A DNA stretch of 64,000 nucleotides from JACQFK01 sp036383955 (GTDB lineage Bacteria; Planctomycetota; MHYJ01; JACPRB01). Below, one piece after another: positions 1 to 6,834 of this stretch. Position numbers and translations under genes: made by a program. Below the pieces are notes generated by a model that made no database searches, was not told the origin of the DNA, and saw only the letters and a program-made list of their open reading frames with translations. Location of the stretch: contig DASVNH010000243.1 in NCBI GenBank assembly GCA_036383955.1, positions 25,519 through 89,518 on the forward strand, given 5' to 3'. Every line of letters starts with the position of its first letter. The first letter of the stretch is position 1.

Positions 1-249
1 GCGGGCGCCGTCGCTCATCGCGCGCAGGTCCTCGCCGAAGAGGCGGACGTCGCCCTCGTTGGGGTCGAGGATGCCGGCGGCGACGGAGATGAGGGTGGTC
101 TTGCCGCAGCCCGAGGGGCCGACGAGCATGAGCAGCTCGCCGGGCCGCACCTCGAGGTCGGCGCCCCGCAGGGCGGTGACGGACGTCGCGCCCTTCCCGT
201 AGGTCTTGACGACGCCGCGGAGCTCGACGGCGTGGGCGGTCGACGTCAC
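1..249 (-). CDS. ABC transporter ATP-binding protein (3' end outside window)
   Basis: This is the N-terminal part of an ABC-transporter nucleotide-binding subunit. It probably energises the DevC/FtsX-like permease encoded just upstream. The frame opens at a GTG at 249 and runs off the window after 83 codons. Walker A GPSGCGKTT lies at about residues 44-52, and the usual A-loop region (VVKTYG) precedes it. The signature motif and Walker B lie outside the window. GTG was chosen because the family homology begins only a few residues later and no ATG is near. The start codon lies inside the arm of an inverted repeat (247-314), so translation may depend on that structure or on coupling to the permease 73 bp upstream. 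Confidence 0.88.
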   Translation of the reverse strand, partial: MTSTAHAVELRGVVKTYGKGATSVTALRGADLEVRPGELLMLVGPSGCGKTTLISVAAGILDPNEGDVRLFGEDLRAMSDGAR

Positions 250-314
250 CACGAAGACACCAAGCGCACGAAGGTTCTCGAAGGCTTCTTCGTGGCCTTC
301 GTGTCTTCGTGGTG
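247..314. repeat. Inverted word-repeat (caccacgaagacac type) between permease and ATPase genes
   Basis: The left arm starts caccacgaagacacc and the right arm ends gtgtcttcgtggtg. The arms are near-perfect reverse complements over about 28 bp around a short loop. The same wording recurs at 15366-15517 and 42702-42731. The element fills the gap between the permease stop and the ATPase start and overlaps the ATPase GTG codon. It could be a hairpin that attenuates or stabilises the operon mRNA. Confidence 0.8.
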
Positions 315-322
315 AGGCGTGC

Positions 323-1480
323 TCATCCCTTGAACACCACCGCCGGCTCGAGCCGGACGACCTTCCAGAGGCTGATGAGGGCGGCGACCGTGCAGATGAC
401 GGCCATGGCGACGCCGGTCGCGGCGAGGATCTGCCAGGGGAGGCGGAAGGCGAGCTCGGTGTTGGCGCTGGCCTTGGAGCCGAACCAGGCGGCGAGGCCC
501 GTGCCGAGCCCGTAGCCGATGCCGCCGACGAAGAGGGCCTGGAGGACGACCATCCGCAGGAGCGTGAGGTTCGTCGTGCCCATCGCCTTGAGGGCGGCGA
601 AGTGCTTCAGGTTTTCGAGCGTGAAGTTGTAGAAGGTCTGGCCGGCGATCGCCAGGCCGACGACGAAGCCCAGGGCCACCGCGATGCCGAAGTTCACCGG
701 AATGCCCGTGTACTTGAAGAAGTACTTCCAGGTCAGCTCGATGAAGGCCTCCTTCGGCAGCGCCTGGAGGCCCGTGATCGTCGTGATCCGCGCGCAGAGG
801 GCGGCGGGATCGACGCCCTCCTTCGCCTTGATCTGGATGAACGAGAGCAGCTTGCGCTCGCGCGGGGCGAACTGGGTGGCCCGCGCGTAGGTCGTGTAGA
901 TCACCGGCTGGGACTGGAACGTGCGCGAGACGCGGCAGAGCCCGACGACCACCGCGCGGTGGTCGTTGAGCTCCAGGCTGTCGCCGATGCGCAGCGGGGT
1001 CGGCAGGCCGTCGGGCCCGCGCCGGGCGAGCCGCGTCCGCGCGCCCACTTCGTCGACGATGATCCCCTGGCTCTGCCGCAGGTCTTCGAGCCGGCCCTCG
1101 ACCATCGTGGCGGGCCCGCCGATGAGGGTGGCGTCGTCGAGGCCCACGACGTTGCAGGTCTGGAAGTTCCCGTTCTCAAGGCGGGCCTTGAGCAGCCCCT
1201 TGTAGAGCGGGACGGCCCAGTCCACGCCGACGATGCCGCGCACGCGCAGCAGCTGGGTGTCCTGCAGGGGCTTGATGTCGTCGACGAACTGCACCTTGGG
1301 GTCCATGACCCAGGCGTCGGCGAGGCCCGAGTCGGTGATGAAGCCGAACGTGCGGGTCATGAGGCCCGTGAAGATCGCCATCTGCTGGGTGATGAGGAAG
1401 GAGGCGATCGTGAGGCCGAAGAGGATGCCGAAATACTTCCCCTTGTCCCCCACGAGCATCTTGAGCGCGATCCAGCTCAC
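323..1480 (-). CDS. DevC/FtsX-type ABC transporter permease
   Basis: This 385-residue membrane subunit of an ABC exporter resembles the DevC family, in which one N-terminal helix, a large periplasmic domain and a C-terminal FtsX domain form the channel partner. Membrane segments are visible at about residues 16-38 (FGILFGLTIASFLI), about 260-280 (GIAVALGFVVGLAIAG), about 310-335 and about 350-372. The C-terminus VVRLEPAVVFKG is typical of FtsX/MacB-type permeases. The GTG start at 1480 overlaps the stop of the TetR gene (GTGA), so the genes are translationally coupled. A longer open frame upstream is only the shadow of the regulator gene. Together with the ATPase this resembles DevBCA or YbhFSR-type export; no HlyD-type adaptor is visible here. 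Confidence 0.85.
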   Translation of the reverse strand: MSWIALKMLVGDKGKYFGILFGLTIASFLITQQMAIFTGLMTRTFGFITDSGLADAWVMDPKVQFVDDIKPLQDTQLLRVRGIVGVDWAVPLYKGLLKARLENGNFQTCNVVGLDDATLIGGPATMVEGRLEDLRQSQGIIVDEVGARTRLARRGPDGLPTPLRIGDSLELNDHRAVVVGLCRVSRTFQSQPVIYTTYARATQFAPRERKLLSFIQIKAKEGVDPAALCARITTITGLQALPKEAFIELTWKYFFKYTGIPVNFGIAVALGFVVGLAIAGQTFYNFTLENLKHFAALKAMGTTNLTLLRMVVLQALFVGGIGYGLGTGLAAWFGSKASANTELAFRLPWQILAATGVAMAVICTVAALISLWKVVRLEPAVVFKG

Positions 1481-2052
1481 GCGCGGATCCCTCCGAGCGA
1501 GAAGCGGAGGATGTGCTCCGCCAGGACCTCGATCCGCGGCAGGCGGCCGTCGATGCGCTCGACGACCGGCGCGCAGTGCTTGTAGAAGAGCATCTGCCCC
1601 AGCACGCTCTTGGCCGCGAGCTCGGCGTTGGGCCTCGACATCCCCCGGATTTCCCGCGTGAGGGCGACGAGGCCCTCGTAGATCGGCCGGATCACGCGCT
1701 CGGCCAGGCGGTCGAGGGCGGCCGTCGGCTCGATCATCTCCCGGGCCATCAGGCGCCCCGCGCGGGAATCCCGGTCGGTGACGCGGCGCAGGAAGCCGTC
1801 GATGAAGGCCCGGAGGCGCCCCTCGGGCGTCGATTGGCCGTCGATGGGGTGCTTCGCGTGCACCGCCCGCATCTCGCGCTCGAGGACCTCGGCGTAGAGC
1901 TTCTTCTTGTCGCGGAAGTGGTAGTTCACCGCCGCGAGGTTGACCTTCGCGCGGCTCACGATGTCGCGGATCGTCGCCTCGCGGAAGCCCTTTTCGGCGA
2001 AGACGTCCGCCCCCGCGTCGAGGATCCGCTCCCGGGTGGCCTTCAAACTCAT
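1477..2052 (-). CDS. TetR/AcrR family regulator (CecR-like C-terminal domain)
   Basis: A 191-residue one-component repressor. The N-terminal TetR helix-turn-helix is clear (TIRDIVSRAKVNLAAVNYHF, about residues 26-46, after the ILDAGADVFAEKGF helix). The C-terminal part contains a long AREMIEPTAALDRL stretch like that in CecR/YbiH proteins, which control ABC exporters. It is the first gene of a unit with the permease (4-nt overlap) and ATPase, so it most likely controls its own exporter. The ATG at 2052 directly follows two GTATGAAAC direct repeats with no Shine-Dalgarno site, suggesting a nearly leaderless, autoregulated transcript. The CecR assignment is inference from sequence resemblance. 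Confidence 0.88.
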   Translation of the reverse strand: MSLKATRERILDAGADVFAEKGFREATIRDIVSRAKVNLAAVNYHFRDKKKLYAEVLEREMRAVHAKHPIDGQSTPEGRLRAFIDGFLRRVTDRDSRAGRLMAREMIEPTAALDRLAERVIRPIYEGLVALTREIRGMSRPNAELAAKSVLGQMLFYKHCAPVVERIDGRLPRIEVLAEHILRFSLGGIRA

Positions 2053-2092
2053 GTATGAAACAGTTGTATGAAACCAGGCCGGACGGCGTCAA
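2053..2092 (-). promoter_or_regulatory. Putative promoter and direct-repeat operator of the tetR-permease-ATPase unit
   Basis: On the minus strand TTGACG (2087-2092) and ATACAA (2064-2069) are separated by 17 bp, a reasonable housekeeping -35/-10 pair. Two identical GTATGAAAC words (on the plus strand at 2053-2061 and 2066-2074, period 13 bp) cover the -10 and the predicted start point. They abut the TetR start codon and are natural candidates for the TetR binding site. Confidence 0.4.
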
Positions 2093-2108
2093 GAGAAAAG
2101 CGCGCGGC

Positions 2109-2582
2109 TCAATCCTGGAGCGTGGCCCGGAGCATCCAGACCGTCTTCTCGTGGGCCTCGAGCAGGCCCGTCAGGAAGTCGGCCGTCGCCGGATCGTCGT
2201 TCTTCTCCGCCGCCTCGACGTCCTTGCGCAGCTGGCGCGCGAGGGTTTCGTGGTCCGAGAGCAGGCTGGTGAGCATGCCCTTGGCGTCGAGCTGCTCGCC
2301 CGGGTACTCCTTGATCCGGGCGCGCTTGAGGAAGTCGGCCAGCGTCGCCTCGGCCTTTACGCCGACGGCGCGGCCGCGCTCGGCGATCTCGTCGATCTCG
2401 CCCTCGAGCGCCTGGTACTGCGCCTCGAAGACCTTGTGGAGGTCGTTGAAATGCGGCCCGGTGACGTTCCAGTGGTAGTTCCGGGTCTTCACGTAGAGGA
2501 CGTGGGCGTCGGCGAGCAGGTCGTTGAGGACCTTGCCCATCGTTTCGCGCGCCTTGTCGGACAGCCCGGTCTGCGGCTTCAT
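2109..2582 (-). CDS. dps: Dps/ferritin-like DNA-protection protein
   Basis: A 157-residue Dps-family mini-ferritin. These assemble as dodecamers that oxidise and store iron and protect DNA from peroxide. The family signature NYHWNVTGPHF is at about residues 35-45, followed by the NDLHKVFEAQYQALEGEID segment that carries the other ferroxidase ligands. Length and helical character fit the family. It lies upstream of and in the same direction as the TetR/ABC unit but is separated by 56 bp with its own promoter candidate, so it is probably independent. No OxyR or Fur box is obvious upstream. Confidence 0.93.
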   Translation of the reverse strand: MKPQTGLSDKARETMGKVLNDLLADAHVLYVKTRNYHWNVTGPHFNDLHKVFEAQYQALEGEIDEIAERGRAVGVKAEATLADFLKRARIKEYPGEQLDAKGMLTSLLSDHETLARQLRKDVEAAEKNDDPATADFLTGLLEAHEKTVWMLRATLQD

Positions 2583-2775
2583 AGCACCCTCCGTTGTCTG
2601 ATAACGCGGAGGGGGACGTCCGGCATTCGCCGAATCACCACTGGCTGAGGAGCCGCCGGAACAGCCGCCCGATCGCCGAGCCCGGGAAGAACGCGTCGAT
2701 GCGTCTCATGGGGTCTGACACGACGCCCCGCCCGCCGGGTTCCCGTCTCCCCGTCTACTGTCTACTGTCAGCTGT
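2583..2775. other. Spacer between fmt and dps with word repeat
   Basis: There is no convincing gene here. A 24-codon minus-strand ORF (2635-2709) exists but has no recognisable match. The fmt-proximal end (2753-2779) consists of iterated gtctac/ctgtc words, gtctactgtctactgtcagc, and one of them supplies the fmt stop codon. This is one of several short iterated-word spacers in the window. Confidence 0.5.
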
Positions 2776-3711
2776 CTACGTGAACAACGTCCCGATCTTC
2801 GGCTGATACCCGTTCACGTACTCGGCGCCGCTCATGCGCCGCTTGTTCTGCGGCTGGATCTCCAGCACCGTCACGTCGCCGTCCGCGCAGGCGATCCGGA
2901 TGCCGTCCTTGTCGATGGCCACGATCTCCCCGGGCCGGTGGCTGGGCTTGGCCGGGTAGCGGGCGGCCCGCACCTTGTGGATCACCACCCGGACCGGGCC
3001 CGCGAACGTGAACGCGCAGGGCCAGGGCTGCAGGGCCCGCACGAAATTCTGGATCTTCGCGGCCGGCTTGCGCCAGTCGATCCGCCCGTCGTTCTTCTCG
3101 AACTTCCGCGCGTACGTCGCCTCCCGCTCGTCCTGCGGGATCTCCACCGCCCGGCGCTCCTGGACGGCCTGAAGGACGTCGATCAGCAGGTCCGCCCCCA
3201 CCACCGAGAGCTCGTCCTCCATCGCGGGCGTCGTCGCCTCCGGCGGCACGGGGACCCTCGACATCCCCAGGATCGGGCCCGCGTCCATCTTCTCGACGAC
3301 CTTCACGATGCAGACGCCCGTGAACGCGTCGCCGTTGAGCAGCGTCCGCGCCACCGGCTCGGGCCCGCGGTACTTCGGCAGCAGCGACGGGTGGATGTTC
3401 AGGCACTGGAAGCGGGCCATCTGGAGGATGTCGTTCCCCAGCTTCTGCCCGTACGCCACGACGATGATGACGTCCGGCGACAGCGCCCGCAGCTCGCGGA
3501 GGAATTCGTACTCGTTGCAGTTGGCCGGCTGGTAGAGGAAGAGGCTCTTGGCGAGGGCGACCTCCTTCACGGGGCTCGCCTGCATCTCCTGCCCGCGCCC
3601 CGCCGGGCGGTCGGGCTGGGTGACGACGGCGAGCACCTTGTGGCCCGACTCCATGAGCTTGTCGAGCGCGGGGACCGCGAAGCCGGCGGTGCCGAAGAAG
3701 ACGATGTTCAT
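2776..3711 (-). CDS. fmt: Methionyl-tRNA formyltransferase
   Basis: A 311-residue enzyme that formylates initiator Met-tRNA using 10-formyltetrahydrofolate. The N-terminal formyltransferase fold starts MNIVFFGTAGFAVPAL. The folate/catalytic motif NIHPSLLPKYRG (the HxSLLP family signature) sits at about residues 108-119, followed by the conserved acidic EKMDAGPIL region. A C-terminal OB-like domain runs from about residue 205 (TYARKFEKNDGRIDW). The ATG at 3711 overlaps the upstream FAD oxidoreductase stop (ATGA), so the longer open frame is not the gene. The usual neighbour def is absent. Confidence 0.94.
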   Translation of the reverse strand: MNIVFFGTAGFAVPALDKLMESGHKVLAVVTQPDRPAGRGQEMQASPVKEVALAKSLFLYQPANCNEYEFLRELRALSPDVIIVVAYGQKLGNDILQMARFQCLNIHPSLLPKYRGPEPVARTLLNGDAFTGVCIVKVVEKMDAGPILGMSRVPVPPEATTPAMEDELSVVGADLLIDVLQAVQERRAVEIPQDEREATYARKFEKNDGRIDWRKPAAKIQNFVRALQPWPCAFTFAGPVRVVIHKVRAARYPAKPSHRPGEIVAIDKDGIRIACADGDVTVLEIQPQNKRRMSGAEYVNGYQPKIGTLFT

Positions 3712-4835
3712 ATCACGTTGGTCTCGACGATGGGCTGACCCTCCTTGAACCGAGAGAGGCGCAGGCTGGAGATGTCGAGCGACGAGCGCCCCGTGACCAG
3801 TAGTTCGGCGACGAGCATCCCCGTCGCCGGCGCGTGCATGACGCCGTGGCCGCTGAAGCCGGCGGCGATCCAGTAGTTCTCCCCGATCTCCCCGATCAGC
3901 GGATGATGGTCGGGCGTCACCTCGTAGAGCCCGCCCCAGGCCGTCCGCACCGTCGCGCGCTCGAGGGCCGGCACCCGGGCCATGGCCAGCTCCGCGACCC
4001 GCTCGACGAAGCCGTAGTCGACGGCCTCGTTGAAGCCGGGCGGCTCGTCCTTGTCCGCCTTGCCCACCAGCAGGCCGCCCGATTCGCTGTGGAGGTACAC
4101 GCCGCTCGTGTAGTCCACCGTCATCGGGATCGGATGCGGAAGCTCCGGGAAGGGCTCCGTCGTGAAGCACTGGCGGCGCACCGGGCGGATCGGGATGTCG
4201 AAGCCGAACAGCTCCCCGAGCTTCCCGGTCCAGGCGCCCGCCGCGAGCACGATCCGGCCGCCTTCGACGTCCCCCTTCGAGGTGAGGACGGTGGCGCCCC
4301 GGCGTCCCTTGACCTCGTGGTCGAAGAAGAACTGGACGCCCAGGTCCTTGGCCTTCTTGTGGTAGCCCATCACGTAGTCGGCCGGCGAGGCGTAGCCGTC
4401 GCGCGCGTGGAAGACGCCGCCCAGGACGTCGTCCGTCCTCACGTACGGCGCCTTCGCGGCGACGCCCGCGCGGTCGAGCAGCTCGATGGCCAGGCCGTGG
4501 CGGCGCTGACGTTCGGCGTTACGCCGGAAGACCTCCATCTCCTCGGGCCGGGTCGCGATCCAGAGATAGCCGGCCTGGGTGAAGGCGACGTCGACGCCGA
4601 TTTCCCCGGGGAAGCGCTCGAAGCGGTCGAGGGAGAGCTTGGAGAGCTCGATGTTGATGTCGCTCGAGAACTGCGCGCGGATGCCGCCGGCGGCCTTGGC
4701 GGTCGATCCCAGCCCCGGCGCGGCTTCCTTGTCGATCACCGCCACGTCGGGCCGGCCCATCATCGCGAGGTGGCAGGCGATGGACGTGCCCACGATGCCG
4801 GCCCCGATGATCACGATGTCGTGTTTGCGCCCCAT
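3708..4835 (-). CDS. FAD-dependent oxidoreductase, DAO / sarcosine-oxidase-beta-like
   Basis: This flavoprotein of the D-amino-acid-oxidase superfamily has about 375 residues and oxidises an amine or N-methylated amino acid of unknown identity. The Rossmann dinucleotide motif IIGAGIVGTSIACHL is near the N-terminus, then the AAGGIRAQFSSDINI segment typical of SoxB-like proteins. The C-terminal FAD motif is YWIAAGFSGHGVMHAPATG. In-frame ATGs at 4877, 4847 and 4835 are possible starts. I chose 4835 because it directly precedes the fold (GRKHDIVIIG). It is coupled to fmt by a 4-nt overlap, although no functional link is evident. Confidence 0.85.
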   Translation of the reverse strand: MGRKHDIVIIGAGIVGTSIACHLAMMGRPDVAVIDKEAAPGLGSTAKAAGGIRAQFSSDINIELSKLSLDRFERFPGEIGVDVAFTQAGYLWIATRPEEMEVFRRNAERQRRHGLAIELLDRAGVAAKAPYVRTDDVLGGVFHARDGYASPADYVMGYHKKAKDLGVQFFFDHEVKGRRGATVLTSKGDVEGGRIVLAAGAWTGKLGELFGFDIPIRPVRRQCFTTEPFPELPHPIPMTVDYTSGVYLHSESGGLLVGKADKDEPPGFNEAVDYGFVERVAELAMARVPALERATVRTAWGGLYEVTPDHHPLIGEIGENYWIAAGFSGHGVMHAPATGMLVAELLVTGRSSLDISSLRLSRFKEGQPIVETNVI

Positions 4836-4907
4836 GGTCGCGGTCATTCTACGCCGCGGCCCCGCGGGAGGCACCATAACTCGTACTGTACGTTTTATGG
4901 CGTTCGC

Positions 4908-4919
4908 TACCGGCCGGTA
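4908..4919. promoter_or_regulatory. Perfect 12-bp palindrome upstream of the sigma-54 promoter
   Basis: TACCGGCCGGTA is a perfect palindrome in the divergent region between the FAD oxidoreductase and the NIL-domain gene. It lies about 65 bp upstream of the sigma-54-type promoter, a plausible distance for an enhancer-binding activator site. A GC-rich palindrome of this length could also be chance. Confidence 0.25.
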
Positions 4920-4980
4920 GGATTGGAGGGGGGCCCCTACGGAGCGGTCGGGCTTCCCGTCGTTCCGGATAGGGAGAACT

Positions 4981-4998
4981 CTGGCACGGGGCTTGCTT
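4981..4998 (+). promoter_or_regulatory. Consensus sigma-54 (RpoN) promoter
   Basis: CTGGCACGGGGCTTGCTT matches the -24/-12 consensus YTGGCACG-N4-TTGCW at every conserved position: GG at 4983-4984 and GC at 4995-4996 are 10 bp apart. Transcription would start about 12 nt further on, essentially at the ATG of the NIL-domain gene (5010). That gene would therefore be leaderless, or the promoter serves the downstream small genes. Confidence 0.5.
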
Positions 4999-5009
4999 TA
5001 ACGGGGGCC

Positions 5010-5222
5010 ATGAGCACCGCGCGCGCGATCCGCCTGGAGCTGAGGTTCGCCGAGTCCCCCACGGTCGGGGCGAGACTGGAGGGGCTGGCGCGCTGCCTCC
5101 GCGTCGGGCTGAAGATCCTGCACGCGCGCGTCACGCGCACCGAATCGTGGTACGAGGTCGAGCTGACCGGATCGGAGCGGGGCGTCGAGAAGGCGGTCCG
5201 GGCCTTGGGCGGGCTCGCTTGA
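5010..5222 (+). CDS. Small free-standing NIL-domain-like protein
   Basis: A 70-residue protein whose pattern (IRLELRF, then RLEGLARCLRVGLKILHARV, then WYEVELTGSERGVEKAV) fits the NIL domain. This ACT-like fold is usually found as the C-terminal ligand sensor of MetN methionine-transporter ATPases and in some ferredoxins. Here it stands alone, with no transporter or ferredoxin attached. The ATG at 5010 is the only sensible start and lies just downstream of a perfect sigma-54 promoter. It may be a small-molecule-binding regulatory peptide; the ligand is unknown. Confidence 0.65.
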   Translation: MSTARAIRLELRFAESPTVGARLEGLARCLRVGLKILHARVTRTESWYEVELTGSERGVEKAVRALGGLA

Positions 5223-5304
5223 CCGGATCTTGACGCCGGGTTCATGGAATCCTGAAGAGAGGGCGGCACTCTACAGGGGTCGCAGGGAGGAAGAGAGGAC
5301 CGCC

Positions 5305-5511
5305 ATGATGTACAACGCCCGCGTCCGGGACGCCTGGCAGCGCCTGAGCGTCCTGCAGCAGGAAATTCTGTCCGCCGATCTCGCCGGAGACGACGAGGTC
5401 GACGACGAGGAAATCGCCACGCGTTTCGGGACGACCGCCGCGGCCGTCCGCGTGGAACGGATCCTGGCCCGGAGGCGCCTGAACGACGCCCTCCTGGGCC
5501 AAGCCTCTTAG
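5305..5511 (+). CDS. Small helix-turn-helix protein resembling sigma-70 region 4
   Basis: A 68-residue protein. Its body, from RLSVLQQEILSADLAG through IATRFGTTAAAVRVERILA, has the layout of sigma-70 region 4: an acidic first helix, then a helix-turn-helix, then a basic end. There is no region 2, so it is not a full sigma factor. The ATG pair at 5305/5308 is preceded by the purine-rich stretch agggaggaagagagg; the in-frame upstream extension has no ribosome site. It sits between the NIL and CBM48 genes in the same direction and could be co-transcribed with both. Confidence 0.6.
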   Translation: MMYNARVRDAWQRLSVLQQEILSADLAGDDEVDDEEIATRFGTTAAAVRVERILARRRLNDALLGQAS

Positions 5512-5530
5512 AAGTGGAGTGGAGAACGTC

Positions 5531-5857
5531 ATGGCCAAGCTGACCCCCAAGGCGGCCGCGCCCAAGCCGGCCGTCGTCGCGAAGGCTCCCGTGAGCCCGC
5601 TCAAGAACGTGTCCATCGCCGCGCGCCTCGACGGCGCCCGCGAGGTGCTGGTGACCGGCGACTTCACCAACTGGAACGGCTCGGCCGTTCCGCTCAGCCG
5701 GACGACCGACGGCACCTGGACGGCGACGCTGAAGCTCGCCCCCGGCGAGTACCAGTACCGGCTGCTGGTCGACGGCCAGTGGCGCGACCACGCCGAGGCG
5801 CCGCGCCGCGTGCCCAATCCGTTCGGCACCGAGAACTGCGTCCTCACGGTCGCGTAG
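5531..5857 (+). CDS. CBM48 / AMPK-type glycogen-binding domain protein
   Basis: A 108-residue protein with a Lys/Ala/Pro-rich N-terminal tail (about 30 residues) and a single carbohydrate-binding module 48. The module pattern is clear: VLVTGDFTNWNG, then TWTATLKLAPGEYQYRLLVD, GQWRDHAEAP and PNPFGTENCVL. Such modules bind alpha-glucans and are usually fused to starch enzymes or AMPK beta subunits. Here the module is alone, as a possible glycogen-targeting or scaffolding factor. The start is ATG 5531 behind gtggagtggag; a GTG at 5519 is a poorer choice. It is 19 bp from the HTH gene. Confidence 0.8.
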   Translation: MAKLTPKAAAPKPAVVAKAPVSPLKNVSIAARLDGAREVLVTGDFTNWNGSAVPLSRTTDGTWTATLKLAPGEYQYRLLVDGQWRDHAEAPRRVPNPFGTENCVLTVA

Positions 5858-6047
5858 GGCTCGACGCGCGCTCCGTCCCTCGCCCTCTGTAACTCCGCCC
5901 GGCGTTGTGTTTCGCGCGGGTCTTTGCTAAGACAGTAGGGCCCTTGGCGGACCGGCGCGCTTGCCCCTGATCCCGCGGATAAGCGGTATCCCCGGAATCA
6001 CCGGCAAACCCCGTCCCGGGGCGCGTGATTTCAAGGACGGGGACCCC
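5858..6047. other. Spacer upstream of rnc with word repeat
   Basis: No gene is seen. About 5965-6008 reads as iterated atcccgcgga/atccccgga/atcaccgg words, another of the short quasi-repeat spacers. Its in-frame translation would extend RNase III by a spurious Pro/Gly/Ile-rich tail, so the start was placed at the later ATG. Confidence 0.5.
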
Positions 6048-6779
6048 ATGGACGCGACCGCGCCCGGCGACGAAGAGAGTCTCCGGCACCTCGAAGGGAA
6101 GCTCCGCCACACGTTCAAGGACCCGAAGATCGCCCTGCAGGCGCTGACGCACAGCTCCGCGAAGGACAAGGACTTCCCCTGCAACGAGCGCCTGGAGTTC
6201 CTCGGCGACGCCATCCTCGGCCACATCATCAGCGAGCACCTCTTCCAGCTCTTCCCCGACTACGAGGAAGGCGACCTCTCGACCATGAAGTCGATCATCG
6301 TCTCGGCCGCCACGCTCGCGGAAAAAGCCGAGGAGCTGGAGCTCGAGAAGCTGGTGATCCTCGGCCGCGGCCTCAAGGAGAAGCGCGGCCTCCCCAAGTC
6401 GATCCTCGCCAACGCCTTCGAGGCCGTCATCGCCGCGCTCTACCTCGACGGCGGCTTCGAGGTCACCCGCGCGTTCGTGCTCGGCACCCTGAAGGTGAAG
6501 GTCGACGAAATCCTCAAGGACGAGCACGAGAAGAATTACAAGTCGCTCCTCCAGGACTACGCCCAGCGCTCCCGGGCCACCATCCCCAACTACAAGGTCA
6601 TGCGCGAGGAAGGCCCCGACCACAAGAAGATGTTCCACGTCGTCGTCGAGCTCGCCGGCGCCCAGTACGGCCCCGCCTGGGGCGCCAACAAGAAAGAAGC
6701 CGAGCAGCGCGCCGCCAAGAAGGCCCTCCAGTCCCTGGGCCTCCTCTCCGGCGCCGTCGAAGAGGACCCCGTCACCTAA
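6048..6779 (+). CDS. rnc: Ribonuclease III
   Basis: A 243-residue double-strand-specific endoribonuclease for rRNA and mRNA processing. The catalytic signature NERLEFLGDAILG is at about residues 44-56, with the second acidic site in ANAFEAVIAALYLDGG at about residues 120-135. The C-terminal dsRNA-binding domain runs from about residue 164 (NYKSLLQDYAQRS) to NKKEAEQRAAKKALQSLG. The ATG at 6048 gives the family length; the upstream in-frame extension is repeat-derived. Confidence 0.95.
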   Translation: MDATAPGDEESLRHLEGKLRHTFKDPKIALQALTHSSAKDKDFPCNERLEFLGDAILGHIISEHLFQLFPDYEEGDLSTMKSIIVSAATLAEKAEELELEKLVILGRGLKEKRGLPKSILANAFEAVIAALYLDGGFEVTRAFVLGTLKVKVDEILKDEHEKNYKSLLQDYAQRSRATIPNYKVMREEGPDHKKMFHVVVELAGAQYGPAWGANKKEAEQRAAKKALQSLGLLSGAVEEDPVT

Positions 6780-6834
6780 CTCCATGCTATAAAGGCTCCC
6801 GAAGGCCCCCGGCCCGGATCGGCCCCCGCGCCGG

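Noticed and set aside
2635..2709. 24-codon minus-strand ORF between fmt and dps
   Set aside because: No ribosome site, no recognisable match and location in a repeat-bearing spacer; could be a chance ORF.
5305..5511. A complete ECF sigma factor
   Set aside because: Only a region-4-like HTH is present; no region 2 exists in any nearby frame.
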